From Deinandra increscens subsp. villosa (lineage: Eukaryota > Streptophyta > Magnoliopsida > Asterales > Asteraceae), in the NCBI GenBank assembly GCA_039602395.1, contig JBCNJP010000025.1, positions 100,678,124-100,742,123 on the forward strand: a stretch of 64,000 nt of DNA, read 5' to 3'. The number at the start of each line of letters is the position of its first letter. Position 1 is the stretch's first letter. Made by a program: the position numbers and the translations under genes. A model generated the notes under the pieces. It saw only the letters and a program-made list of their open reading frames with translations, did not search any database and was not told where the DNA came from. Of this stretch, positions 44,338-57,121 are shown in pieces.

Positions 44338-45826
44338 CTAGGAGTGAATCCATATAAATATTGTGAGTGAATTCTATTAACAAAAAGACTTCTAGCTCAA
44401 TTGGTTGCCCGCGTGACTATTCAGCAGTGACATCCAAGGTTCGATTCTCGTTTCCTCCCGTTTTTTATCTTTGCATTCTTAATTTCTTAGGTTTTTGGAG
44501 GATTTGAGCTTTCACTAGACAGGCTTTTGAGTGGAGGGTTGGACTTTGTATGTTTTTATCTTTTAGTGGGCTTTTGAAATTTACAGTACATAAATTTAAG
44601 ACAAGCTAATTTACACTAAATAAATTTAATACAAGCTTTAAAAAAAAACATCACATAACATTCTCTTATAGTTTATATATTAAAGTATATTATATACTAC
44701 TTGGTTACAAACTCACTTATTATATGTTTTGAATAAATATAACATGTTGTAAACAATAGATTCCGGTGAAATAAAAAATAATAAATATTTATAAGTTATA
44801 AATAACAGAAAGCGAAGATTTAAGAATTATAAGATTTTATTTTAAAACAAGTCATTATTAAAGAAATTATAATTTATTAGGTTTTAGTACATTATTAGAA
44901 CAAGAATATGTTTAAAAACAAGTCATTATTAAAGAAATTATAATTTATATTTAATTATATAATTTAATTATTTAAAATGATTAATTTGATGAATTCATTG
45001 ATTTATGTTTTTTTATAACTAATTTGGTTTTTGCTTTGTTAAATGTTAATGGATTTGTGAAATTGTGAATTAGGGATCATGAATATTGAAAGATATTTTA
45101 CAAGAAAACTATCAAATACTGCATCTTCAAGTGTAAATACCCAAGAATGATCTTCCGTATCGACTCGAACCAATCTTAACTGACCCGACTCGACTCCAAC
45201 CAACCCGAACCGACCAAATCGGAAATTTTGATATTTAGCTTTTAGAATCCCGACCACTATAAAATTAATGAACCCAGTGAAATGAATTCCTGGATCCGCC
45301 CCTGATCTCATCTCCTCTCCCTCTTCATAGAGGATTTGGTACCACTTGATAGTAAGCAGTAGTTCTAGTACGTATTCTAATTGTGCTACTAGATTAGTCT
45401 TTTTAAATTGGATATATGCATGAGTAATCGGCAGTTTAGGTAGCTTTTAATTAGTTCGTTTGTTTTTTTCTTTAAATTAATAAGTTTAATGATCTGTATT
45501 GGAGTCAACAACACTCATGATCTGGTTATTATGTAAATTAGATGGGTTCAATTACATGATTCAGATCATTCCAATGTATAGCTTTACTTATGTTAAGGTG
45601 ATAGATAACGTGGACTTTTATAAAAAGAAATTTATTGACACCTAGATAAACAAAAATTGACACGTAGAATGCTTCGTCATAAAAAACTAACGGGCGTTAT
45701 GTTTTTTTAACGGGGGTTTATTATAATCTAATACTCGAATAGTTAGGATTATCGTAGGGAAAAAACATAGTTGTGATTATTATTGGCCAATAATCAAAAG
45801 TTGAGATTAATAAAATCCAATTTTCC
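43911..45826. mobile_element. Mutator-type element with long TIRs, host to a nested hAT-like element
   Basis: Inverted arms of about 200 bp: GAAAAATTGAATTTTATTAA at left, and GGAAAATTGGATTTTATTAA when the right end is reverse complemented. Flanks are GTTAAATGA (43902-43910) and GTTAAATTA (45827-45835), an 8-of-9 match. The TIRs are related to those of the MITE at 8185-8545. With the nested element removed it is about 0.8 kb and non-coding. Confidence 0.8.
44218..45304. mobile_element. hAT-like non-autonomous element with tRNA-like boxes
   Basis: 1087 bp, ends CAGGGGCGGACCTAGG and CCTGGATCCGCCCCTG, flanked by an exact 8-bp duplication ATCTCATC (44210-44217 and 45305-45312), the hAT signature. 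It contains TAGCTCAATTGG (44393-44404, box A) and GGTTCGATTC (44438-44447, box B), and an (AT)n run at 44286-44334. No transposase. Confidence 0.87.
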
Positions 45827-45864
45827 GTTAAATTACAAATATAAGGATAAGGAATGGGATGTTG

Positions 45865-46080
45865 GTGTTCTAAAGCAAAACTGTCCTAATGGTTGTGCCT
45901 GTGAGACCTGGGTTCAGTCCTGGTCATCAATGGATTCTTGTCACACAAAATTTTCTTCTCTAAAACATTGGTGGATCCATTGAACCCGACCCCGATAATA
46001 TTTGACCACACCTATTTGACCCACTTGTTCCTTTTTTTTTTTTTTTTTTTTTTGGGTGGGGAGGGGGTGGGGGGCAGGCA
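45865..46080 (+). mobile_element. SINE-like sequence upstream of the second LRR gene
   Basis: Related to 34055-34260 (GAGACCTGGGTTCAGTCCTGG; TGGATCCATTGAACCCGACC). It ends in a run of about 22 T. The 5' part, including box A, is diverged or missing near the Mutator-type element boundary. Confidence 0.5.
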
Positions 46081-46394
46081 TATTGTAATAATACAATATA
46101 TACATTCCGGTAATAATAAATTCATATGAATAATCACATAATTCAGAGTCACACTTTGCCCATTTAAGTGGACCTTAGATTGATTGAAACTGCCATGCAA
46201 TCAGTAAGTAATGTTTCTTGTCCCTGTCAACTTACCATACCCATGTAAACAATATCATCTCCTATAATTTAATACGGGTTGTTGAATTGTAACCGTCATT
46301 AGTCATACCATTTATCATTTAGCCTATATATATTATGCTAAATATATCCAAAAATGAACCAAGTGACAAAATTAAGCACACAAAACAAACAGTT

Positions 46395-49300
46395 ATGAAT
46401 AATAAGAGTATCTTCATCTTCAATCTTATGATAGCCTTCATGATGACTCTAGACTATATATCTTTTTGTACTGCCCAACATGTTGGTGTCTCTTTGAGCA
46501 CAGATCAACAAGCTCTTGAAGCGATCAAAGCTCAAATCAGTGTCGACCCATTAGGTATTTTAACCAAAAACTGGTCTGCAAAAACCTCGGTTTGTGACTG
46601 GGAAGGCATCACTTGTGGTTTTCAATCTCAAACTCAGAGGGTGATTGCGTTAGATCTTTCTTACATGGGTCTTGTAGGAACAATCTCTCCACATATTGGT
46701 AACCTTTCATTCCTCTCATTGCTCAACCTCTACAATAATAGTTTTCAGGGCTCAATACCTCCTGAGATCGCACAGTTGCGCCATCTAGAAGAAGTTTACA
46801 TGGGAGGCAACAATCTCACGGGAATTTTGCCACTATCATATTTTAACAACATGTCAAAACTTGAAATGTTGTATTTGGATCACAATAATTTTACAGGGAC
46901 GATCTCTCCGTATTTTCTTGATGGCATGACAAGTCTAAAGACACTGATTATAAGTCACAACTCGTTACATGGAAATATCCCAGAAGAACTTGGTAATGGA
47001 TCTTGTTTGCAAGATTTTTACGTGTTCAACAACCAGTTAACTGGGGTTGTGCCACCAACATTTTTCAATCAATCTTGTTTAAGAAAGATTGATTTATCAG
47101 TGAATGGTCTGTCTGGGAGTTTGCCAGACCATATGTGCAATGATCAGCATCTCAGGTTGTTGTTTATATCTCACAATGAGTTCACAGGGCCAATTCCGTC
47201 AAGCATCATCAAATGTCAGCAGCTTCGGTATTTATCCATGTCATATAACAAATTCAACGGCAACATACCCTGGGTCATTGGGAATTTGACTCTTTTGAAA
47301 GAGTTATATCTAGGTTATAATGACTTTAAAGCTGGTATGTATGGTTTTAAATTGTTATGTCATAAGTTTTTTTTTTTTTTTTGAGTAAAGACTTTTTATA
47401 GAATTTTTTTTTAACATACACTTGAATTTGAACTCATAATCTTTTGGTTGAGATACACCATTTTACTATCATGATATGAAAATATAATTAGCATATCCAG
47501 TTATACTCACCAAAATAACTATTTTCCTGATTTTCCAAATCCTATGGGTCACAATCACCTTGACCTAGGTGGGTTGGATTCTATTTTTTGTACTAATCGA
47601 TGCTTTCTTTGTCATTTTTTTCTAATTCTTTAATTAATCTACTATTTTTTAAAGGCAATTTATTAAACAAGGCAACACCCCTAACAAGGAGCTAGAGGCA
47701 CCCCACACAAGAAACAATTATAAAAGAACACCAACTATGCCAATTAACAGTTACATTCTTACATTTGTTACGAAACCAAATAGAGCTCCAATTCTTGAAC
47801 TCTTTAATCACATGGTGCGGGCTTTTACCATTGAAAATCACCTTATTACTCTCCTTCCAAATACACCATCTCCCCGGACCGCTTGCGCCCTTTGCGAAGC
47901 AACTGAGCCAACCTTGTGGATGTTCACCAAGTCCTTTACCGAAAAGAAAATAACCGGCGACAACTTACACCATTGAGCCACGATTAAGAAGTTAAAAACA
48001 TTGTAATGTTTTTTTTTGTTAGAGTATCCATTACATTATAAAGATTGGTTTAGCTTGAACATGTTTATCTGAAACTACCGATTATCCATATTAAATATTG
48101 GTTTAGCTTGAACATGGATTATCCAAATTTGGTGACCCAATATTTACCAGAATTGGAGTACGCATGCACACACTTCCTTGAGACCCTATATAAACTGAAC
48201 TTCTAAACACAAGAACAATATATGCAATTACTAGAACATGATACCAAATAAATTATTTTTTTGAACAGGGTCAATTCCTGGTGAGATAGGTAACTTGAAA
48301 AGGCTGGAGCTATTACACATTTCTACAGGGAATTTAGAAGGACATATTCCCCAAGTCATATTCAACATGTCTTCTCTTAAAGTAATCGATTTAGATACTA
48401 ACAGGTTGTCTGGAGTTCTGTTTCCGGATATCTACACCAGTCTTCACAATCTTGAAGAATTATACCTTTCCCAGAACTGGTTTAGTGGCCCACTTCCGCC
48501 TGGCTTGTGGAAATTAAGAAAGATTCGAAAACTTGGGCTACAAACTAATACATTTATAGGCAAAGTTCCTTCAGAGGTCTCAAATCTATCACAGATCACT
48601 CATCTCTATCTTGAAACTAATAAACTCACAGGTACGTACACTTTTATATTTAGTGCCTCGTAACGTAAGCTAGAAACCACATTAGCTATAAACTATTTAG
48701 TGCCTCACTGCCTAACATACTAGAAACCGCGTTAGCTATAAAGATGTGCTGGTTCAGCCCCCTTTTCATGCACTAAAAAACTCCTGTGAAGATATCTTAC
48801 TACGTTTTAACTTTCTATGCTTTAATTCCTTCACCAAGACTTACATTAAATAAGAAAAAGATATCACATGAATTATGTGGATCTTCTATTTTAACAGGTT
48901 GGACTAATTTTTTATTCATCAACTTTGTGGCAGGAGTTATTCCTGATGAGATCAACCACCTTCATTACCTTGAGGAACTAAGTTTAGGAGAAAATATGAT
49001 TGGTGGAAACATTCGATTCAACATCTCAGCACTAAAGAAGTTGGACTTAGTCTCAAAATATGTTTTCAGGTGTTCTCCCTGCAGACATGGGGTTCTGGCT
49101 TCCAAATCTTCAAGAGCTATACTTGACAAGTAATACATTCCGAGGAACTCTGCCGAGCTCAATCACAAATTCTTCCAAACTTTGGATAGTTGAATTATCT
49201 AATAACTCGTTTAGTGGTTCCATACCAGTTACAATTGGTAAGTTAGAACTACTTGAACGACTGTTGTTAGGACTAAATCATTTCACTAGTGACGGCTCAG

Positions 49301-51361
49301 AGTTAAATTTTTTGTCATCATTGACAAACTGTCGAAAATTACGAACATTAGCCTTTTCATATAATCCCTTGAAGGCCTTCCTTCCGGCTTCTATTGGCAA
49401 CTTATCTACAACTCTCCAAATATTTGAAGCTTTTGGATGTGGAATTAAGGGCCATATTCCCAGTGGAATTGGCAACTTTACTAATTTGCAAAGGTTGACT
49501 TTGGACATGAATGAGTTAAAAGGTGACATTCCAACTACACTTGGAAAGCTGCAAAACATTGGTCAGTTGTATCTTAAAGATAACATGTTACAAGGAGGGA
49601 TTCCACAAGAATTATGTCTCTTGAAGAACCTAGAGAAGTTATATTTGAGCAAAAACCAGCTCTCAGGAACTATACCACCATGCTTGGGAGATATTAGTTC
49701 GCTTACGTGGTTACTCTTGGACTCGAATACATTAACTTCCTCAATACCATCGAATCTTTGGACCCATAAAACCCTTGTGGTCCTAAACTTGTCCTCAAAT
49801 ATCTTAACTGGTAATTTACTATCAAGTACTCAGAGCTCTAATTCACCTCTTACCGGATTGGACTTATCATTTAATAAATTGTCAGGTGATATTCCAAGTA
49901 GCATTAGTGGCTACCAAATGCTAAACAAACTCTCCTTGGCTCACAACAGTCTGCAGGGTTTAATTCCAGAGTCACTTGGCCAATTAGTAAGCCTAGAATT
50001 CTTGGATTTATCTCAAAATAATCTATCTGGTGTGATCCCCAGATCCTTAGAGGCACTAAGGCATCTTGAATACTTAAATCTATCTTTCAATAGGCTACAA
50101 GGAGAAATCCCAAGTGGAGGACAATTTAGTAACTTCACCGCTTCATCATTTATGCATAATAAAGATCTATGTGGTGCACCAAAATTGGAAGTCTTGTCAT
50201 GCAGAAACAAACAACATGAATCTAGAATTTTGTCTTCTCTAAAGTATATATTACCCGTTATTGCAGCGATAAATGGATTAGCTTTAGTTGTATATTTACT
50301 TAGACGACACATAACATGCATCCAAACAGATGTAGAGCTTCCATGGCTTGTTAAATGGACAAGAGTATCTTATTATGAACTTGTAAAAGCAACAGAATCA
50401 TTTGATGAAAGCAACTTGATTGGGAAGGGGGCTTATGGCTCAGTCTTCAAAGGGAAGCTCTCGGATGGGGTAAATGTTGCAGTAAAGGTTTTTAATTTGC
50501 TCTCTGAGGGTGCAGTGAAAAGTTTCGCTATTGAATGTGAAGTACTACGCAATATTCGTCACAGGAATCTTGTTAGAATCATTAGCAGTTGCACTAATTT
50601 GGATTTTAGATGCTTAGTTATGGAATACATGTCGAATGGGAGCCTTGAGCAGTGGCTGTACTCGCATAACAATCATCTGAGTCTTGTACAACGACTGCAA
50701 ATACTGATAGATGTTGCATCAGCACTGGAGTATCTACATAATGATCATCCAACACCTATTATTCACTGTGATTTAAAGCCAAGCAACGTTCTCCTTGATG
50801 AAGATATGCACGCACGTGTTTGTGATTTTGGGATTGCCAAAATCTTCGGGGTAGAAGAATTCAGGATAAGAACTGTAACTTTAGGAACAATAGGATACAT
50901 GGCACCAGGTATGGCTCTTTCAATTTCTTCATTCTTCCTTTTTAACTATAGCAAATGTGACAGTTTGACACTTTTTTAATGAATTAGCAATTAAGTTTTA
51001 ATATGCTTATATGTCATTCATAGAATATGGGATGGAAGGAATAGTGTCACCAGGAAGCGATGTCTATAGTTTCGGCATTCTGATGTTGGAAACGTTCACC
51101 AGGAAGAAGCCCACAGATGAAATGTTTTGTGGTGAGCTAAGTTTGCGAAGCTGGGTTCTTGAAGCAACACATCGTTCAGTATTTGAAGTTGTTGATGAAG
51201 ATTTGATCAACGAGCATTTATATGCTAAGCAAGAATCTTTGGCATCTATTTTCAATCTGGCAATGGACTGCACCTCTGATTCACCTTCTCTGAGGACAAA
51301 CATGAAAGAGACAGTGGTTATGCTTCGCAAAATACAGAAGAATTTCCTAGCAAATAATTAG
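46395..51361 (+). pseudogene. LRR-XII receptor kinase, one 1-bp insertion
   Basis: Paralogue of the gene at 34527 with the same four exons: 46395-47334, 48269-48631, 48934-50908 and 51024-51361. Signal peptide, LRRNT (VCDWEGITC), LRRs, transmembrane helix and the non-RD kinase (IIHCDLKPSNVLLDED, DFGIAK) are all present. The only frame break I find is an extra A at 49049 (TTGGACTTAGTCTC, where two paralogues read TTGGACTTGTCTC). Exon 3 is accordingly 1975 bases instead of 1974. Left uncorrected, the protein stops at 49133 within the LRRs. Either a very recent pseudogene or an assembly error. Kinase and 3' exon are near-identical to gene 1 over long stretches. Confidence 0.88.
47653..47990 (-). 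mobile_element. LINE 3' fragment in intron 1 of the second LRR copy
   Basis: On the minus strand it encodes LINE ORF2 C-terminal text: RWCIWKESNKVIFNGKSPHH, then VIKEFKNWSSIWFRNKCKN. The preceding part (FFSVKDLVNIHK) is in another frame. It parallels the C-terminus of the LINE at 13.5 kb but is a different family. The intact LRR copy lacks it. Confidence 0.7.
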
Positions 51362-51956
51362 TATATCTTGTAACTAAAAGGTTGCGGATAAGTCCTAGAG
51401 GTTGTGTGTTGTCATTTTATCATAGAAAATCTAGCTAGATGTTTGCTGATAGAAAAGAACATGTAAAATGATATATTTTTACATACACTTATTGAACAGT
51501 TTACTCAAGCATACCTGTGTTAGTTGTATCTTAGGATTCGAGGGCTACTGGGGAAAAAGTAGAAAAGAAATTATAGTTTAAAAAGATCAATGTAGCAACA
51601 AAAGCAATTAAGTTTATTATTTATTGTTAACAAATTGAGCATTTATATATCGATTTTGATTTCAAATTTTAACTTAAATAGTGATATGTCAGCCCCATTG
51701 AATTGTTACAATCGTTTGAATGTATAAGTCATAAATCATTTAGATAATCACATAATTCAGAGTCACACTATACATCAGTAATTATTGTCTTGTCCCTCTC
51801 AACTTGATATAGCTATATCAACAATGTCATCTCCAATAATTCAATACAGGTGGTTGTTGCTACCCTCATAACTCATACCATTTATGGCTTAGGCATTTTA
51901 GCTAAATATATGCAAACTAGTATTGACAAAATGAAGCAAACAAAACACTTTCAGTT

Positions 51957-54900
51957 ATGAATAATAAGGCTATCTTCACCTTCAATCTTATTATAGCCTT
52001 CATGATGACTCTAGACTATATTTGTTTCTATACTGCCCAACATGCTGGTGTCTCTTTGAGCACAGATCAACACGCACTTGAAGCGGTCAAAGCTCAAATC
52101 AACATCGACCCTTTTGGTACTTTATCCAAAAACTGGTCAGCAAAAACCTCGGTTTGTAACTGGAAAGGCGTCACTTGTGGTTTTCAATATCGAACACAAA
52201 GGGTGATCGCGTTAGATCTTTCTTACATGGGTCTTGTTGGAACCATCTCTCCACATATTGGTAACCTTTCATTCCTCTCATTGATTGACCTCACCAACAA
52301 TAGTTTTCACGGGTCAATACCTCGCGAGATCGCGCAACTGCTCCATCTGGAACAAGTTTACATGGGATATAACAATCTCGCAGGAATTCTACCTCTATCT
52401 TATATTAAGAACATGCCAAAACTAGAAATACTGCATCTGTATAAAAACAATCTCACAGGCACTCTCTCCCCATATTTTCTTGGTAACATGACAAGCCTAA
52501 AGACGCTGCGTTTAAATCATAATTCGTTACACGGAAATATCCCAGAAGAAATGGGCAATGGATCTTGTTTGCAAGATTTTTACGTGAACAATAACCAGTT
52601 AACCGGGTTTGTTTCACCAACATTTTTCAATCAATCTTGTTTAAGAAAGATTGAATTATCAGTGAATGGTCTATCTGGGAGTCTACCAGAGGATATGTGC
52701 AGCAATGATCAACTGGGCAAGCTCATGCTGTTGTTTATATCTGACAACGAGTTTAGCGGACGGATTCCGTCAAGCATCGTCAAATGCCAGCAGCTTCGGT
52801 ATTTATCCATGTCATTTAATAAGTTCAACGACGGCATACCGAGGGTCCTTGGGAATTTGACTCTTTTGAAAGAGTTATATCTTGGTGTGAATGACTGGCA
52901 AGGTATGTATGGTTTTTAGATTTGTTGCCTAATAGCTTAGTTTCTAATGCGTAACTGCACCAATAATTGTTGTTAGTGATTTTAGTGTCATCAATGCCGT
53001 TTTAGTCACAATTGATATTGTTTGAGCAGGTACAATTCCCGCCGAGATAGGCAACTTGAAGAGGTTGGAGATGTTAGACATTTCTACAGGGAATTTAGAA
53101 GGACATATTCCCCAAGTCATATTCAACATGTCTTCTCTCAAAGTAATCAATTTAAATAGTAACAGCTTGTCAGGAGTTTTATCTTCGAATATCTACACCG
53201 GTCTTCACAATATTGAAGAATTACAACTTTCAGGCAATCGGTATACAGGCCAACTTCCGTCTGGCTTCTGGAAATTGAAAAAGCTTCAAAAGCTTTATCT
53301 ATCAATTAATAACTTCACAGGAAACATTCCTCCAGAAGTCATGAACTTAACACAACTGACTCATCTCTATGTTGGAAGTAATAGACTCACAGGTACGTTT
53401 TATATTTAATGTAGCCTCATAGTTTAAGATAGAAAGTGCATTAGCTAAAAGATGCATGTCTCTATTGCTATGGAGAATAGTACTGTTATATGTTTGTTGT
53501 GTCACATGACATCTAAGATGACTACAAAATCCTTCCACATTGTTCATGAGAACACACTAACGCGACCAATGTTGTTTCCAAAATCCACACCGCTATATGA
53601 AGGGCTGGGGTAAGCATCTAAAGGGTGAGCATTTTCCGGTTCAGATTTGACCTGGGTCTAAAGTGTGCGTAGCTCGCTAGAACTTTGTGGCTGCAAATAC
53701 GCTTTAGCAATCTTAAAACAGAAATATACTTGATGTTGTATTTTGTATATGCAATTCTGGCTACTTTTAATCTTTAACAACAAACTTTCTTTAGAGCTTC
53801 AAAGTTCCATTTCCTATTTCAACTCTAGCTAGGACCCTTTCAGACAGTTCACCCAAGCTAACAGTTTTGTTGCTTAGCTTACGTATGTAGAAAATATCTC
53901 CAAAACAATGTTATCGACATCTTTAATGCTTTCAACTCGCTTCTTAGCATCTAAAGTGAATTCAATGTGTTTGTGTGCTCTAATACCAATTGTCAGGAAA
54001 AAAAAAATTAGATCAAACCATACAAACACACTGAATTGAGGAAAACCCATAAATTTTCAATATTATTACCAATCAAGAGTGAACCAGAGAACTCCAAATA
54101 CAAGAATCCCTGCACTATTTAAACTAATATATGACATGCAAAGCTTAGATCATTATGTTTATAAAAATAGTGGATACTAATATTTATTTATTTTGTCTAC
54201 TTGAACTCCATTGAATTTTCTATTTGTAAGCAAATATGATTAATCTTTTTCATGGGTTATTAATAAGCAGTGCTAAACATGGATTATATGTAGCTTCTCT
54301 TTTAACGAATTAGAAAATTTTATTCATTAACTCTGTGACAGGAGTTATACCTGATGAGATCAACCACCTTCATCACCTTGAGGAATTGAGTTTAGTAAAC
54401 AATAGCATTGGTGGAAACATTCGATTCAACAGCTCAGCACTAAAGAAGTTGGACTTGTCTCAAAATATGTTTTCAGGTGTTCTTCCTTTAGACATGGGTT
54501 TCTCGTTCCCAAATCTTCAAGAGCTATACTTGAGAAATAATACATTCCGAGGAACTCTGCCAAGCTCAATCATCAACGCTTCCAAACTTTGGGCGATTGA
54601 AATATCTGAGAACTCATTTAGTGGTTCCATACCAATTACAATTGGCATATTAGAACTACTGGAACGACTGTTGTTCGGACAAAATCATTCGTGGTTCCAT
54701 ACCAATTACAATTGGCATATTAGAACTACTGGAACGACTGTTGTTCGGACAAAATCATTTCACTAATGAGGGCTCACAGTTAAACTTTTTGTCATCATTG
54801 ACAAACTGCCGAAAGTTGAGAACATTGGCCTTTGCAGACAATCCCTTGAAAGCCTTCCTTCCCGCTTCTATTGGCAACCTATCTACATCCTTGGAAATAT

Positions 54901-57121
54901 TTCAAGCTTCTGGATGTGGAATCAAAGGCAAAATTCCTAGTGAGATTGGCAACCTCACTAATTTGCAAATGTTAGCTTTGGACATGAATGAGTTAAAAGG
55001 GAACATTCCAATAACGCTTGTGAAGCTGCAAAACGTTGGTCAGTTGTATCTTGAAGATAACATGTTACAAGGAGGGATTCCACAAGAATTATGTCTCTTA
55101 AAGAACTTAGGGGAGTTATATTTGAGCAAAAACCAGCTCTCGGGAGCTATACCACCATGCTTGGGAGATATTAGTTCGCTTACGTGGTTATTCTTGGACT
55201 CAAATATATTAACATCCACAATACCATCGAATCTTTGGAGCCATAAATCACTTGTAGTCCTAAACTTGTCCTCAAATATCTTCACTGGAAATTTACCATC
55301 AAGTATTGGAAGCTCTAACGCACTTCTAACCGGGCTGGACTTATCATTTAATGGATTGTCAGGTGATATTCCAAGCAGCATTAGTGGCTACCAAATGTTG
55401 ACCAAACTCTCCTTGGCTCACAACAGCCTGCAAGGTTCAATTCCAGAGTCACTTGGCCGGTTAATAAGCCTAGAATTCTTGGATTTATCTCAAAATAATC
55501 TATCTGGTGTGATCCCCAGATCCTTAGTGACACTCAGGCATCTTGACTACTTAAATCTGTCTTCCAATATGCTACAAGGAGAAATCCCAAGTGGAGGACG
55601 ATTTAGTAACTTCAATGCTTCATCATTTATGCATAATAAAGATCTATGTGGTGCATTAAAGCTAGAAGTCTTGTCATGCAGAACCAAACAACATGAATCT
55701 AGAACTTTGTCTTCTCTAAAATATATATTTCCCGTCATTGCAGCGATAATTGGATTAGCTTTAGGTGTATGTTTACTTAGACGACACAGAAAACGCGTCA
55801 GAACAAAAGTGGAGCTGCCATCACTTGTTGAATGGACAAGAGTATCTTATTATGAACTTGTAAGAGCAACAGAATCATTTGATGAAAGCAACTTGATTGG
55901 GAAGGGGGCTTACGGCTCAGTCTTCAAAGGGAAGCTCTCAGATGGGGTAAATGTTGCAGTAAAGGTTTTTAATTTGCTCTCGGAGGGTGCGGGGAAGAGT
56001 TTTGACATTGAATGTGAAGTACTGCGCAATATTCGTCACAGGAATCTCGTTAGAATCATTAGCAGTTGCACTAATTTGGATTTTAGATGCTTAGTTATGG
56101 AATACATGTCGAAAGGGAGCCTTGAGCAGTGGCTGTACTCGCATAACAATCATCTGAGTCTTGTACAACGACTGCAAATACTGATAGATGTTGCATCAGC
56201 CCTGGAGTATCTACATGATGATCATCCAACACCTATTATTCATTGTGATTTAAAGCCAAGCAACGTCCTCCTTGATGAAGATATGCACGCGCGAGTTTGT
56301 GATTTTGGGATTGCCAAAATCTTTGGGGAGGAGGAGTTCAGGCTAAGAACTGCAACTTTCGGAACAATAGGATACATGGCACCAGGTATGGCTCTTTCAA
56401 TTCCTTCATTCTTCCTTTTCATTATGAGAATGTTAAAATATATATATTTTTTTTGTTTTCTTATATATCAATATATGTAAAAAGGATAAAAATTTAAAAA
56501 TAAACTAGCTAGCTCCACGAGCTAGCTTGGCTCGGTTTGGTTTTTAACGAGCCAAGCCATAGCTCGATATTTCGGCTCATTAAGATAAACGAGCCAGCTT
56601 GGTTTGTAAATGAGCCGAGCCTGTCACAACCTAGCTAGGCTCAGCTCAGCTCATTTACATCCCTAGCTAGCACTCGCCCATGATCTTAATGAAACTCTTT
56701 GCACTGAAATATACACAAGCACTAATGATAAAAAGATTTCCAAAAAAGCAACAACTTTTAATATGCTATTATGTCTTGCTTAGAATACGGGATGGAAGGA
56801 ATAGTGTCACCAGGAAGCGATGTCTATAGTTTCGGCATTCTGTTGCTGGAAACGTTCACCCGGAAAAAGCCCACCGATGAAATGTTTTGTGGTGAGGTAA
56901 GTTTGCGAAGCTGGGTTCTTGAAGCAACACAACGTTCACTTTTTGAAGTTGTTGATGAAGATTTGATCAACGAGCATTTATATGCTAAGCAAGAATCTTT
57001 GGCATCTATTTTTAATCTGGCAATGGACTGCACCTCTGATTCATCTTCTCTGAGGATAAACATGAAAGAAACAGTGGTTAGGCTTTGCAAAATACAGAAG
57101 AATTTCCTGGCAAATAATTAG
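51957..57121 (+). pseudogene. LRR-XII receptor kinase, 70-bp tandem duplication in exon 3
   Basis: Third complete paralogue. Exons are 51957-52902, 53030-53392, 54342-56385 and 56784-57121. Signal peptide (MNNKAIFTFNLIIAFMM), LRRNT (VCNWKGVTC), LRRs, transmembrane segment (YIFPVIAAIIGLALGVCLL) and non-RD kinase (IIHCDLKPSNVLLDED) are present. Sixty-nine bases (54621-54689) repeat at 54691-54759 with one filler base, a 70-base gain that shifts the frame. Exon 3 is exactly 70 bases longer than in the intact gene. Translation would stop at 54766. Intron 1 is only 127 bp, much shorter than the TE-filled introns of the other copies. The last intron carries a GAGCC/CTAGCT-rich repeat (56500-56670). 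Confidence 0.88.

Noticed and set aside
44393..44447. A possible tRNA gene
   Set aside because: Same reason: box motifs without a full cloverleaf, embedded in a hAT-like element.
53880..54010. A primer-binding-site-like GCTCTAATACCA in intron 2 of the third complete receptor copy
   Set aside because: One mismatch to the initiator tRNA site and no LTR recognised beside it. At most a remnant.
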